Below are positions 13,321-29,100 of a stretch of DNA of 64,000 nt, piece after piece. The translations under genes were made by a program, and so were the position numbers. The notes below the pieces were generated by a model that saw nothing but the letters and a program-made list of their open reading frames with translations, was not told where the DNA came from and made no database searches. The stretch is from Malurus cyaneus samueli (Eukaryota > Chordata > Aves > Passeriformes > Maluridae): positions 46,948,136-47,012,135 of the forward strand of contig CM019217.1 in the NCBI GenBank assembly GCA_009741485.1, written 5' to 3'. Within the stretch, counting starts at the first letter, position 1, and each line of letters opens with the position of its first letter.

Positions 13321-15969
13321 ACTGTACAAGTGGCAAAATTTGTTACATAATTTTGCCAAAGAATAAAATCTGTCTGACTAGTCTAGAGGGTCTGCTCCTT
13401 TCCTCTCATGAACCCGTTACTATTTTAAAGTTAAGCAAGCACTGTCCTTTTCCTCAGTTTTTTAGTAACTCGTCCACTCTCCACAAATTCTACGGGCATT
13501 TATTGAAAAGCTGAATAAATCACCATGGCCAAGAACAGGTTCAAATGATGTGGGAAAAACCCAAGACTTACTTTCCTATCCATGCAGAAACATCACACCT
13601 TTTGGGGGGTATTAACTAGCCAGCAGCATGCAATTGTCCCATTGAGTGACAATGGATATGAGAGAGTTAAAAACTCAGCCTTCTCAGTATCCATCCTTAG
13701 AGGCACAAGACCAACTTTGTGTATTACAACCCAGAATTTTGTTCTGCTGAACTGGAGGCAGAACAATTCATTTGAACCAGGGAAATGGAGGAAGAAATCC
13801 TTCAAGCTTTCAGACCAGATTGATCACTCAAGAGACACAACTAACTCGGGTAAATGTCCAAACTCGAGGTTGCTTTCTGAATTGATGCTTTTGAGGTTTG
13901 CTCATACCAATCATTAGTCACCACCATTTATTAGCTTGCAGATAAACTGAAATACATCCTGGGAAAGAGAGAAAAGTATTCTCCCAGGACCTTGGTTATT
14001 GATTTTATTTATTAACTAAACTTAAGCTAAGGCAAAATGAATAACATTTTACATGTGTAGCAGAAACTTGGAGGAGAGACTGTGTGAAAGCAAGCCTCTC
14101 CCATTTGTATACCTCTGAAAAGGTCAGCTTCTATCATAGGCCTCACAAATTCAGGACCATAAAGATGAGTGAGCATTAAACACCAGTAGACAGAAGTAAG
14201 GCACGCACCAGGTTGTTTGGAGGCATACCAAAGGACTCCACCAGCATAGCCCTCAGAAATGACCCCTGCCACACTGATTCTTAGACCCTAAACAAACAGG
14301 CATGCACGAAAAGACATTGAATTTCTCATGTCTGACAGATGGGAATTTTGGAGCTGACTGAACATATGCCCAACCCTATATCCTTACCCTAGATAGCACT
14401 TCATTGACCCCTGGCTGATGGAAATGCCAGAAGAGTATCATCTGAATGTGACCCCTTAATGTAGTCCATGTGTGAAAACCTTAAGAAACAGTTTTCTTTC
14501 CAGGGGAGACCAGGAAACAAATGAAAAACGTTCACTGAAGTCAAGGGATTTACATTGGCATAAATCTGACACATGGAAATATTAGGGATCCAAACTCTGT
14601 TCTCCAAATGGAGGCCAAAAAGGATCCCAGGGAAAGATCTTCTACAGCAGTTTCCAAATCCATAGCTATCCTGCTCTGTTCAGAAATGTAAAATAGCTGG
14701 TGCCACATACTATGGCATTAAAGAGTACAGAATACTGTCCTGAAATAAGATTCCTTTGAAGAACTATTTTTTTTATGTAGACTTGAAGGCCTTTCCAAGT
14801 TAATTAAGTTTACCAAAAGAGCCTAGGGGCATAAAGTACTGAAATTGTATTGAAATTCAATAAGAAACTGGCCACTAAATCTTATTTCAGAAATCCTAGT
14901 GTCAACTTATTATTTGTAAAGAAAGGCTCTTCAGAAACATTTACTTATCTAAATAGATATTCCCAATATGTATGATCCTTGCCTAAACAAATTTGTATTT
15001 CCTTCAGCACAAACATATTTTTACACCAGTATTTATAGATTGCACCACTGTGATTCATTAACAAATAAGGTTCATTTTCTGTTCACACAAATGATTTAAA
15101 GAATGGTAAAATATATTGTAACTTCCTTGTTGGTTATGGAAGGCATACAATTATTGACATCTTTATTTTGCAAAAATGCTCTGAGATGTATTTGGCAAAT
15201 AATATTGCTCTTGCAGATCTCACTGCTTCAGAAACATGACTTCTCTGAGGAAACACTAGATCTTGTAACAGAAATATCTTTAAATCTTTTAGATAGCCAG
15301 TCCACAGGGAAAGGTTTAAGAAAGGATCAAAGCTTGTCCTTTCAGCTTGAATTATTCCATTACAGCTGAATGTGACATAATTACAAAAGATGTTGGATGT
15401 GGAATCTCATCAGGATTATCTGACACTCATCTTTGTTGAAAAAGTCTCCCCAGCTGTTGCTCTGATAGCACAAATGTGACAGGAGTGCAGAACACAAAAG
15501 TAGTTATAAGTGACTGCTGCTTTGGGGCTGGTTTAGGCTCCGTGCAGCACACTGTGACTTTTCAGCCACCACAAATATTGAGGCTGTTTAGGACTGACTT
15601 GCAGGTGAGAGGGAATACCAAGAATGCTATTGAATTTCTAAATAAGAAAATTCGTTTGAAGCAGCACATAGACCAATACAGGCCCTATGTTTTGTAGCTG
15701 ACAGACACAAGTAATTAATCTTCTTTCTTATGCAAGGTCAACATAACTCAGTGAGTAGCTGCTCTGTGCCTTTTTTCCTCCCCTTTAAAAAGCTTGCTAT
15801 ATTGTCTGAGCTTGTTTTCATTGAGATCAGAACACAGAGCTGCTTACAACATGTAAGATAAAGTGCATTCTCTTTACAATCTACATTTCTCTCTGCAGTT
15901 AATGCTTTCTAAAACAGTACATACAACCTCAAATAGGAAGGAGCATATTTCTTACATAGCTACTATATT

Positions 15970-16024
15970 TGTGTGTGTGTGTATATTATATATTATATAT
16001 CATATATATATTTATTTATTATTT
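15970..16024. repeat. (GT)n/(TA)n microsatellite
   Basis: A short GT run passes into irregular TA, TATATAT and TTTA units over about 55 bp. Low-complexity, likely polymorphic. Confidence 0.85.
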
Positions 16025-19000
16025 TACTCTGAAGGAGCTCAGTTGTAAACTATTAACATTCAACATCAAATCTTGAATAATTACCTATTCCAGAGGATTT
16101 GGTAGCCGCAAAAATACTTTTCTTTCCTTCCTTGTCATGGATTACATTTCCTTCATACATTATTAATGAAGTTAAACTACTAGTAACATGCCAAATGTGC
16201 TGCATAGGAGATTTGTGCCTAATCCAGCACAAAACAGGCCCAGTCACATAATGATAGAAAAAAAAGAACAAATGTCAACAGTTTCACACTGGGACTAGAT
16301 TAAGCAGACCATACTTACTGATTCCTTACACAGGGATTATCTCACTTTTAGTGGTATGAGAAGACAAGTCACACTTCTATATTATTAACACAGAACTGAA
16401 CCTCAAAAAGAAACACCAGAGTCCCCAAACCTGATTACAGACACAGAAACTGTTGTTTATTAAACATCACAAACTCTTTCGGATGACAGATGTAAAACAA
16501 GATATTAATAATAATAAATATCAAAAATGTCCTCTTGCAGCTTTAGATTTCAGTCCAACTTTCAATGAAATTTTCGCATAACCCTGAAGAGGATTTTACT
16601 TACAATTTGACTCCAACTGAATCCCAGTTAAATTAAAATAACTGGTGTCTATGGTGTTAACCTTCTTACCATGGAAAACTTTCTTTGGCTTAGGATCCTG
16701 ATGCCATCAGCTAACATGTATTGGCCTGATAAGTAAAGTGCTCACTGAAGGCAACAGAACTCTACTAACTCTTAAGTATTTACGGGAACAGATATTTGGC
16801 ACGAAGCTGTCTGACAACTAAGCAACAATAATGTCCAAAGAGAACTAGGAGATTGAACCCCACAGATTCTATCTGCAAGGTGTACTTACTAAACTCCCTA
16901 GGACACAGGCAGATATTTACTGAGATAATATTCATGGCATGGTTTTGAAAGGTACGATTTTGAAAGATGAAGAATATTGCTTTAAGATGCTTACTGCTGT
17001 ATCAGGAACTCTGAAGCCATGACACAGACTGCCAGTGAAAACTTGCTTTGTCATTTCAGATTTGTTAAAAATGTTCAAGGAGTAGCTGTCCCAGCAGACT
17101 GGACGAGATCAGGTGTCATCTGTCTACACCACTCTTCACTTTATGCTGGATCAGGTATCGTCTGTGCTACTGCAGCTGGCATTGGGCTGGTAGCAACAGC
17201 ACAGCTTGTGCTGCGCCTGGCTCAACACAGCACAACTGAGCGCACACACTGATCCAGCCCTAATTAGTATTAGCAGAGATCTGGCAGGAAGGATTGTTAA
17301 ATCACAAACTAAGTCTTCAGCTCCAAGTTGCTCTTTAATAGGTATACAGGCTTTAAACAGCTTGGTCGTCCAACTTCAGCCCTGCCCAGTTACAGCTACC
17401 TAGTCTTTGGAAGTTACCTTTGCCAAAAGTCAAAATATCACATGCATGCTCTGTGCATGTTTTACAACATGGGACACGTCAGAAACCTAGACAGGAACCT
17501 ACAAAATAGTGACGGCACAAGGGCAAGTTATTCCCAACAAAGCCATGTTTTAAGCCAGTTTCAACAGCACTTAGGGACAGATACCCTGTAATTGACCTGC
17601 CATCCAGTCTGTTTGGGGTCCCACAAAATGCAATGGAATATATAGAGCAAATAATTAAAATCAGATAAGAATTTATTCTATACATTATACATTCATTCTC
17701 AGCACTCTTTTCCACAAGCAGGGGGAAATCAAGAGAGCAAAAAGAAACTGGAAGGTTATTTTTTATAAGCTCCAAAGCATTAATAAGTCCAAATAATTAT
17801 ATAGTCACTAGCACATAAAAACTAATTTGCTCACTAAAAGCCTAGACTTACACTCCCTTACTGAGAGTATGAATCATTGCAGCCATGAGAACTCATGCCC
17901 TTAGTTTTTTAGGGCTTTCCACTAAAACCCATGAAGAAAACAGAATATTGTGTCCACCAGATAACCTTCCTGCATTTCTTTAGCATACATGCACAACCCC
18001 CATGGCAGGAACAGGTGGGAAATGCTGAAGGCAGAAGAGAAAAAAATAACCAAAATATATGTTCAGGAGAGATGACTGGGATGCATCAATCTCTTTTTTT
18101 TTTAATGAAGAAATAGTGCAGCAGACACTTTCTAGCAGTCAGAGGATTATCTCCATGGAGCCCCTCCACTCCATACTAGGCTTAACATTTGTTCCTCTCA
18201 TAGCACTCCAGACTGAGTAACTTTGTGGAGCTGTTCTTGATGGAGCTTTCTGCAAATACCCCGTGAAATGCAGTTTCTCACTGCAGAAGGAGGCCCATGA
18301 GGAAAAAGCTAGTCAGCATCAAATTCTTTCCACAGTCTATGGACATTTATTAATCCAGCCCTCTTCCTCCCTAGTCCAAGGCCTTGGATTTCCCTAAGAT
18401 CTCTTTGGACCCCACAGGCAGCAAGAAATGATGTTTCTGAAGAGACTGAATACGAAGGTTAGGGAATATCATAGTATAAACATTTTCTGCTTTGCAAATC
18501 TCATTGTGCTACATGACTCTGTAGTGTTGTCTGAAGAGGACACTGAAAAATAAAATTTAAGTTCAAATTCATATGACTTTTCTGACACACTTTCAGTTAC
18601 TAGGACATTTTTGATCCCATGAAACGTGTCAAATATGAACTGTTGGGCTTCAAAGCAGTATAACACCATGAACTGCATGCTCAGCTTCAGTAAATACTAA
18701 TTCATAATTGTAGCCTACGCTTTACCCAGTTTCAAAGTAGTTACCAAGTCAGAAGGCAGTCATTACATCTCATTCAGTGAAAAGAGCACATCCCAAATGA
18801 GTTGTCTTTAAAGAAAAGAAACAGGACAACTTGCACGGACAACATTTATCCTTGGTGCTATGCAAAGCTCTCCTGATTCATCACCTACTCATCTGCTGCA
18901 GCCACATTACTTCCCTGCATCTCTTTGTGTCCTAAATCACAGCCCTACTGCAAACCCTCACCAGTTATGTGCCCATGGTAAAGTACAAGTCTCATTCCGA

Positions 19001-22000
19001 TACAATCTACTGGAAGGAGATCTAGGAACTATTGAAGGATTACAGCATAAAAAGTCTACAATTATTTTTTCTGTCTTAATTACTGTTTCCCTAATGATGT
19101 CTTTCAATCTGTTACAGTTAACATTTTGTTTGTTTTAGGCACTTCAGATCAGAAAGGTCCAATAGAAGTACATTTTTTTAATGCAGAAAGAGACAGTTTC
19201 TAGTATTACTACATTCTGGAGGGAAATAGCTGAAGCTCAGAACACTAGCCTTATCAATGCATTTCTTTGAACTCTGGCTTTCTTCCCCATATATTCAGGC
19301 CTGCCCCAGGCATCATGCAAAAATCTTGTAAGCACACACCTGTCAATCATCAAGAGCATGTCAATCACCAGCTGCATCAAAGGTAGAAATTTATAAGTAA
19401 AACAATTTTTATCTGCTAATAAGGAAAACAAACTAGATGGTTACTTACTGAACACATGGGCCAAAGTTGCTAATAGATGTACTAAACATCATCATGTAAG
19501 CTTTGGAGGCTGGCAGAATTTTACAACCATTCAGTTTTTAGGCTGAATCATTAATTTTAACGCATGCACACAAGGTTTTTGACAACTCAAACACCTTAAA
19601 AAATACATATGTATATGCACCGAGTGCAAAGATATTTCCCCAAGAAGAATAGAAAACACATCATCCTAAACCAGAGTACTTATTATCAGCCTATAAGTGT
19701 TTTTTGAAGATGCAGCCTGTACTTTTATGTCACAGAGTTACAGTGCCTTGACCCAAGAGCCTTTCCTGAATAACTATCTCACTGTGCCATGTACTTGAAC
19801 CATTCTCTGCTTAAGTTACTCCAGAAGAAAGAGAGAACTCTCTCATTTTAACTGGTTCACTCCATACTCCCCAAGATTGCCTCTGCTGTTTGTATCTCCA
19901 CATTTTCCCCAAACACAACAAACAGTACCACAAGTGCAAGTAGACCAGAATAAAGCAAAAGCTATTTCCTTGAAAGACTGCTAACATTTCCATGATAGAA
20001 GGGTAGAACCACATAAGTCTCACAGAAGAATAGGTTTCACATGTGCTCCAGGTAATATTTCCATATCAAAAAAGCCAGAAGGCTTGCAAAATTGGAGACC
20101 TGTAACTAAAGAACATCTACTTGTTGATGTATAGTTTATGCTATACACAATAAAATAAATGAAACCAATGAATGTTTTACAAGTTTGATGTTAGTATTCT
20201 GTAAAGGATATTTCTCCATTAGAAAACCCTGATTCTTAAAATGGATTCAGAGGGACTAATAAATTGGTCCAGTAGGTGTTAATCAATAATACAAATGAAT
20301 AACCAATGAAAAACGGCCACTAGTATGCCAAAGGGGAAATCATCCAAGAATGAAATCGGTGCAATAATAAAAGCACATTGTATCCATCAACAAATACATG
20401 TAAAGCACACTGGATAGAAACCAATTCCCAGTACAAAACCACGTGCTCCTTTAGACTCCCTCAAAATACCTAATTTTATAAGGATTTTTTTATAAGATAG
20501 ACTTTTTTTCTAATTGCAAGCACTGATGTGTTGAATCCAAAGATGCGCATATGCTGTGCTTGTGCCCTGGATATTTTGTTTAAATTTTGGAGAGTTTTTC
20601 CCTCCTTCACGTTTAATTATTCTTGCAGACAGCTTTTGGCCAGAGCTCTGAACCCTAGAGGAAAATCCCTGGAGATTTACATGAAAAAAGCTGGCGTTGC
20701 CTCTTATTTGCCTATTGAACACATGCACAGTGACAGATTGTTTGGATGGGCAAAGCCTATCCTGTTTTAACATCTGAAACATCTGTCCAAGATCCTCAGA
20801 CAGTCTGCATGCATTTACAAAGCTCTGACTTTGGTCAGGTTTATAATGCTCGTTTTACAGTGCTTCCCACATCTTCTGCAAGAGCTGAACTTGCCTATTT
20901 TTGCTATTCGAAATTCCCTCTCAGACATAAACTACTAACCTCCCAAGTTCATTTGGCTGTCTGCTTTAAGACTTTTGGAAAAAAACCCATAGAACACCTG
21001 GCACAAATTTTTATATTTAAAATTAAAACAGACACAAAATCAATATATTAAATGCTTGAAGTTGTTGCACTTCCTTTGATAACAGAGGAAGCTGAACTAC
21101 ATCTTTCATTTTCCAACAGGGACAAATGAACTAACACCTTCTAGAATTATTTTTTTTCCATTGTATTAAAACTCTAGCCCCACCACCACCAAACAAGAAC
21201 TGGCTCTTCTGGCTGAACACATCTCCACATTCTCTCATCCAACAATACTAAAGGAATGGCTGCCATGAAGCTGGCAGCAGGAGTTTTGACTCAAGATTGG
21301 CAATACTGAATATTTGGATTATGATCAAATGGTAGGTCAAAAATTCCTAAGATGCCCAGAAAAAAATTCAAATCTTGCAATACCCAAAAGTTTTGTCTTC
21401 TATGAAATCTCAATAGCCACTTTTTGCCAATACTGGGACAATAAAATCCACATTCAGTAAACCTGATCTTTTAAAGCCTCACACAGCAGTGTTATAGCAT
21501 GTCTTGTCAAATTCATTCTTATCCTGGGAAGTGATGAGAAGCAGCTTGTCATAAAGGGGCCTGCTAATACACAAATCCCTAAAGGCAGCCTCATGTCCAA
21601 AGCTGCTAACCTTCTCATGAGGGACAAATATATCCTTCAGAACAGCACTACAGTTTTACAGGTGCTGATGTGCAATGCTAATCTCAAAACCACAGAACCA
21701 TATCACCATTCACTCAATGAATACTCAAACCTTAGATCTTTTCAGAGAAGCTGTGCCTTTACTGTTCATTCAGCAATTGGCATCATCTCTCTGTGGAACC
21801 TGAAGGTTTCACTGCCTTATATTAACACTTTTCTTTTTAAATCCTGTATTCCTTTGGATCAGATAGGTGTGATAGATTAGCTAAAAATCAGGAATATTAA
21901 AAAACAAAACCATATAAACCAATGAATACCTTTTGCATCTGAACTAGGTGTACCAGGGAGTTGATATAAACTCCCCGCATCCTAACACATCACCTTCCTT

Positions 22001-23213
22001 TATATTGTTTGTGTCTCATCCCCAACATGTGAGATTAAAGGAGATTTGCTAAGCTCTCTGAAGAGAGCTTGGCCTCAAGTCTAAGATGTCTTTTTATTGT
22101 GCCTCTTCAGAGGAGTAAAGTTGAAGCAGCAGCAGTTTTAGATCACCTTCACATTTTCTCTTCTTTATCCCTGGGCTAGTACCATGCACAGTAGTTCACA
22201 CCTACCTTCATATGGACTTAGGGTGCTCTTCTGGCAGCCAGGAGTTCACAGCACATTGAAATGTTACAGCCTACTCACTTTTGCTCAGGAAAGGGTGCTT
22301 ACATTGAACAGGAAGGCAGAAGCCTTTCCAGGCAGCGAAAGTGCCATCCTGGTGACCTTCTGTCAACAGAGGAGTCTTTCAGCCATGGGTTAAGCCAACA
22401 CTACAGCTACTTTGCAGTACCAGGTAGCTGAGCTGGAGACCTGTCTGCCCATCTTGTCTGCAGTCTAGGAAAAAAAAAAAATAGGAGGCCTTTGACAGGC
22501 AGCACAAACAGAGCATGTTTTGTCAGTAACGCCATGTAAATCTAGCAACAGATATGATATGTTGACAGATATAAATAATGTGCAGCAGGAGCTAGAGTGC
22601 GCCTAGCCCTCCCTCCCACAGGTATCCAGCAAGCTTTTCATAAGCAGATCTGCAGCAACTGGACACATGTGGCAGGTACAGGAGGTTTAAAGATTGCTCC
22701 CGCATCACTGCTGCCCACAGTGGTTTGCTGGCTTTATTTCAGGCATTTGGCAGGCTCAGAATTGGTAGCTGCCAGATTGCACACAGGAAGATGCTCATTA
22801 GAGTTGAATGTAAGAGAACATCAGCCCTCCATATTTTTAAAAGTCTATTCTTTCCCCATCCCTGGATTTAGGAATAAAATTTAAAGCACATATTTTTGCA
22901 AACATTGGTTATAATGGCTGCAAAACAAAACATATTATAACACACTCATAGGATGCTTAAAATGTTTTATAAAATTATCCAAGTCAATAAGAGACATTAA
23001 AGTATCACACAGGCTTAAAAAAGGTATCATATTTAATACTCTCCTCCAATTCAACTCAAGGTTTGGGATTTTTTTTAATCACTACTACAGAGAACTGCCC
23101 CCAGTCCCATCAAAAGTGACTGTTATAGCTCCCATGTCAACAACTATTTAATAAAAATTGACTTGTGACAAAATTACAATAAACAGTATCAGTACATTAA
23201 ACAAAGGCACAGC

Positions 23214-23237
23214 AAAAAAAACAAAAAAAAAAAAAAA
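23214..23237. repeat. Poly-A run
   Basis: 24-bp run of A interrupted by a single C. No retroposon body was recognised next to it. Confidence 0.8.
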
Positions 23238-24399
23238 GGGATATCCTAATCTATATACACCTGCCAGACTAATACCTATCAATCTTCTACTAAACTTGCA
23301 CATGATATCCACATATGCACACTGTTTCTAATGCAGCTTTGGTAATTTTTACTAAAATCCCTGCACATGGAAGAAATTGAACATATAAATTTCAGTCTAT
23401 TCTAAAACAAATAGGAATTGATTTTTTTCTTCAGATTAAATTCAGATTTTATTTATGTTCATTTTGGAGGTAAAAAGTAATGTTTCAGTTGAACTTACAT
23501 TCATATGCCATTATAAACAAAGTACACTAGTGATGGCTTTTTTTAAATACCAGTTATACAAGTGTTCACAGCAAAATTCCTGACCCTACCAGGAAAAGCA
23601 TGCACAGTCTTGCTCCAGCTTCTTCTTAGAAAATCTTCCACTCCAATTCAAATTATTTTGCTCAACCACATATTGTATCTCAATAAAACTGCAATAGTAA
23701 ATTTTATTAGTGTCAATGCTGACCTTCCAAAACAGGGCTTCAGTGGCTTGGCCCTATTCAGAAATTATTTTAGATGTTGTTAAAAAGTATATCATAATGT
23801 TACAGTTAGCAGAATGATTTCCTGCACTTATTTACAAATGCCCAAATAAGCAGTAAGAAATCATCAGTTTGTATCCTTCAGGAAATGAAAGAATTTGTAG
23901 TTAGGATAAAGCAATCTCCCCAGCACCTCTAGGACAGCTGATCTATAATACCCCCATTATCCATCATTTGAGCCTGCAACAAATAACAGGCCATGAATTC
24001 AAACATCTGGACAATCCAAGGCATACCTTTCTTGGGATTGCCTTATAAATATAATTCACATTCTGGATTTTAAGCAAAGTTAGACATAACGTTAACAATG
24101 CCACCACCCTGCTTTCATTTTTACTATTTAACATGACTTCATGAAGTTGATAAACGAAGTAAATCCATTATTTGAGATATGCTTCATGCTTTCTATACCC
24201 AAATCTATGTGCCTCTCTGGATATATATTTTCCTGAAGTGACCAACCACATATATATTCTTCAAAAAGCGCTCACACATCTAACTGCAATCTTGATTGTC
24301 CTTCTGTCATCTTTGTAAGATTTTCCCATAATTTTTGACACTTGCTATTCAGGTTTCAACTTCACCTGATCTACAGTTTTCCCCAGATAATTCCACCCT

Positions 24400-24452
24400 A
24401 AAAAAAAAAAAAAAAAAAAATTAAAAAAAAAAATAAAATAAAATAAAAAAAA
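24400..24452. repeat. Poly-A/(AAAAT)n tract
   Basis: Run of 21 A, then TT, then A-rich AAAAT units. It could be the tail of an old retroposed element, but nothing upstream is recognisable. Confidence 0.85.
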
Positions 24453-26059
24453 GCACAGGAAAGCACGTGTAAAACACTTCATCAACCAAATACTCAACAC
24501 AGATTATTTACATCTGAAGCCTATTAAACTGATAAAGTCATCGTTGACAAGGAACTTCAAGATTTGAACACACTGATCTAGCTCTCTCATGGAGACCTGC
24601 AGCAGAGTCTTGAGCAAAATTATGTCCATTGTCTGCAAAAGTACAATAATACAGCTACTCCTGCCTCTCTGTCTACAAGAAGCTTGACAGATCCTACTTG
24701 AGGCAACACAATAAAATTCTGCAGGACCTTGTGAGCAAGTTCTGAGAGCCGCAAAGCTCCACCCACACACAGAATGATACAAGTGTTTCCAGCCCCACAG
24801 CACCACTTCAGGACAGTGCTAGACCCACTGATGGGATCCAGTACCTAGTTGAAATAAAGAAGCTGCTCTCAGCTCAGTTGGTTCTTGCTCAAGTAGACCA
24901 TGCTACTGAGCACATTACAGGTACACGCCAAAGCCACAGCCTTCCAGACGCACAGCCATGGCGAGACTGCAAGCTGGTCATGCTTGACAAAACCCAGTCC
25001 TCTCTCAAACTGCAAGTGTGCTACTATGCAAGAATGTGACAAGGTGCTCCATACTGTCTATTTAAATCACTTTCTGAGGGAATGGGTTGCATTTGTGCTT
25101 TGCAGGGAAAACTTTGTCATTGTCTGCAGGAGGACCAAGATTTTATCCAAAATCTTCATAAATGGATTTTCCTGATCAGGAAGAGAGCATGAAGGTATGA
25201 ATGATACTTGACCAAAAAATGGCAGAAGTAGGGAAGAACTTTAAGAAAGTGTACAACTTTATCTCCCCTGATGCTAGCAAATTATTTTAGAGCAAGATGG
25301 TCATGATCTATTGGACAACTGGAAAGTTTACCTATTTAAAAGAACTAAGCAAACACAAACTCCTAAAATGTTCATGTAGGAAATAACTAAATGCGCAACT
25401 TTTAGCCTTTAAATAAATGGATTTTTTGAGTGAACTTGATGCTGTAAGTATTTCAAGATCAATAACATTTTTATTGATAAAAAGGGAGAAAAAAATGAGA
25501 AGGGAGTTTCTAGATACTGGGGTTTTCTATTCAGCATACAGAAACCATTACATCACCTATTAATTTCCTCCCTCCTTTCTACTCACATACTTACTTCCCA
25601 CAGGTAGGTAGGTAACGCCTACAGCCACTGCTTATTTGCTTTGCTGGAAGAAGCAGCAATATCACCAACTCTCCATACAATTTCTCCCTAATTTGGTAAG
25701 TGATTAATCACCAACAAGAATGATGGCAATGTCCATCTCTTCGGTGGATTATATTATCATTACAATAATTTACACTGCTAAATTCTTGTGTGGTTTAACT
25801 CACACTTCACTTAAATATTCTACTAATGAGCACTTTCCCCTCAAGATTCCTTGCTGTAAGAGCAGCCTCCAGATCATAGGAAGTCTTTACAACCACTATT
25901 TAATTCTACAGTAATCTTAATGACTGAGGTTTTAAAACCACCTGTATTATACCAACTTTAAAAACAACAACTAAAGAGAAGCGAAAATAATGTGAAATTT
26001 TGACTCTCATTGATTACCCTTATTTTTCCCCTACCAAGTCCCCCAGAGAACACATACCT

Positions 26060-26101
26060 TGTAGCACAGAAAATTAAGAATGTAGCACAGAAAATTAAGG
26101 T
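26060..26101. repeat. Short direct tandem duplication (about 21 bp, two copies)
   Basis: The unit TGTAGCACAGAAAATTAAG plus two bases occurs twice in a row. Typical replication slippage; no function inferred. Confidence 0.8.
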
Positions 26102-29100
26102 TCATGCAATGACACTTTTTAATTAAATTTGCAGTAAGACCATCTGTCTGAAAATAAATCCAGAACATTCCAGCACAACCAGAAACATTTGGGTCTACAT
26201 TCAGTGTATAATCTGTGTCACAGTCTGTGGTGGTACAAACACAGCCATCCCACCTAGGCCACACGGTGATTCTCTGAGCTACCCAAGGCACTGATTCTCT
26301 CTGATGACACTCCTTGAGGATGCAGTCCAATGAGATTATTTAGGTGATTCAGTCACATTGCTGAGTTCACACTCTGAGGTCTGTGGCAGGTAAACATGCC
26401 CTCCATTCTCCATCATTTACAGCAACTAAGGGGAAGCATTTCAATATCTTTTCTATAAAAGACATCATCCACAATATACAGAAAACAGATTATCCCTCAG
26501 AAATAGGAGGTCTAGTACTGCTTAAAGTAAAATTTGAAAAGAAAAAACCTTTTGCTTCTCTACATGACAGAACTTCAGTCACTGCAAGACATCCAAGCAA
26601 CATAGAATTGACCCCTAAAAGCCAGCGTGACATTCTGACAGTGATGCATTGCTGTTCCTTATGTCAAGGGAGTGCACATCAACAGCTGGCTGATGCAGGA
26701 ATTGGACACACATCCTTTAGCTGGAATACAACCTCTTTACAGGCCTTGCCTTCATTCCAGCTTGCGAGGAGAATTTCTTCCACTGCACCCAAACATACTG
26801 CAAGTGTTTTGCCTGTTTGATGAAACAGCAACTCTTCATTTGTTTTCTCACAGAGTGGAAGAAGCAGCCCCAGGGAATACTCCTCTCACATGAAGTATTC
26901 ATAGATGAAAATGTAATTTAAGGCCACTACTTAAATAATAAGCAAAACTACAAGACTGTTAAGAGATGTGGTTTTTAAAAAGCTGACCTAACTTTATGGG
27001 ATGTTTTCCACTTCCAATATGAAGAATCAAGATTCCATGTAGAATATTTTCATAAATTTAGTTTGATATGTTTAAAATACACAGTTTATGACAGCTCTAT
27101 TATGAGAATGAAAAAAGCACTTAGAAGTGTTGTCGAATATTGGAATGTAAATCTCAGAGCTCCTTATCTTATGAAGTAAGTCTTTTTGTGTGCATAAAAT
27201 ACAGTTCAAGTTTAAGTATTGCCTAGAAAAGAGATGACAAATCCAGGTGTAACCTTTAGACAAAGTTATTTCAGATGCCTAATGCCTGTAAAATTATAGC
27301 TGTGACTGATCCTAAATTTGTTGGCCTTTCAACACATCCATTATGGAAACAGTTTTCAGGGTCTTTCAACTCCAACTCCCTAATAAAAAATTTGATTCAG
27401 GATGCATGTTGGCATAAGAATGCTCAGACCAGGATATACAAGCAATTGCCCACAAATACCCGAGAGTAAATTTTCCTCTGGACATAGGATGCGGGCTCTC
27501 TCCCTAACAAAATGCTATTTACATTTACAAAGTTTGTATTCATATCATTCACATACACGGGGTCAGTTTCAAGAGACTAGCAAGCAACCTCCATTTCTAC
27601 CTGCCTGCCCTGTAAGTCTGCACCAGGCAAGTGAAGAACAAAAGCCCTTGCTTCCTACAGTAAAGTGAAAATCATGTAGAAACTCAAACAATATTTTAAC
27701 ATGTTTAAAAGAGCAAAAATAAAAATGAGTTCTTAAAAAAAAACTACAATACCCCCCTAAAGCCTGTTTCTAAAAGATATTTTCCTGATGCGTAATACTA
27801 CTTTAAAGTTAAAATAAGAACCACTTAGCTACTGTACTAAATTCCCCAAATTGCTATTTTTTAAACTTGATATAGAAAAGAATAAGAGGACAGGCCACCC
27901 TGATGAGGCCTTCCTGCTGGTCTTGGGCAAAGGAATAAGGTAAATTGAGAAGCCGGATCTGATCCTAAAAACTCTTTTCAACATGAGACTCTGGCAAGAG
28001 CAAAGGGAGAGGCTGGCTGGTTATTTTAGCCAATGCACATGTGCTACTGCCTGCAGCTCACAGCTGCTGAACTAGGCAGTGAGAGGAAAAAGACTCACAG
28101 GCAGGCATCTTTAGGCAGAAAAAAGACAGAAGCAGCAACGTTTGGATTCATATTTCAAACACAGCAGTGTCCAGCTCTCCAATCCAGCATCTCAGTAACA
28201 AATACCACTTTGCTTTCATTATGCCCAACAACAAATTAAACAAGAGAGAAGTTTGCCCATTCCACAGTGGCACCCTAGGAGACTGCCAACTAGATTAAGA
28301 TTAGGGTTTCACTGGCTCTGAAAGTCTAGGAGGAAGAAAAGCAGCTGTGGTTGAGAAGATCACGGGTACCCAAAAACCAGTTATCCTCATTCCTGCTCTC
28401 CTGTGTGTTTTAAGCATAATGAAAAGCCACCTTCCAGAGGTTGGACCCATGTCAGAGTGGAGAGAAGGCTAATCCTTCCCACACTCTGCTGTTCAGGGTT
28501 TACAGCGTAACTGAAGAGACAAAATGCATGCAAGTGTGACTAAAAAAATCCACAAAGAAGAGAAATAGCAGGGATAATTATAAACACCCACATGTAATCT
28601 GACTATAGGAACAACTCAAGTAACAAGCAAATCATATTAAAATCAGCAGGAGACCAGGACAAGAAGGGAGGGCTCAGCTCAGCTGTTTGGTGGTGTTTAA
28701 TTTTTGTCAGTTTCAAGTGCCCTTTACCAACATCCATCTTTCCACTTCCGACAGCCTATTTCTATTATTTTTGTGGGTTCTGAAGAGGAGCAGAGGGTCT
28801 TCCAAGAAGATTCCTGCTCATTGCTATGTGCCAAACACAAGTTATAAACCAAATTATCTTTTTCCACTCTTTCTAGAGCTTTGCTCTAAACAGCAACCCT
28901 CCTCTCCAACTAATTCACACAATCTCAATTCTCATCTCAACAACAATCACATATGACATGAGTTTTCTTTCCTTCTGTCTCTGCCAGAAGGCTTCCATGA
29001 CCTGAGATGTACTTGGGACATTGCCAGGTGGCTCGTCTCCGACCCTTTTATTTGTAGCTAGCAAAGGCATTTTAATAGAATGTACAGACTCTTTACTATT

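Larger units (their letters stand above)
13321..24399. other. AT-rich intergenic DNA, no gene seen
   Basis: No exon, RNA gene or clear mobile element could be supported. Open frames stay at or below about 111 codons on either strand. A TG/TA-rich microsatellite near 16.0 kb and an A run at 23.2 kb are listed separately. Confidence 0.55.
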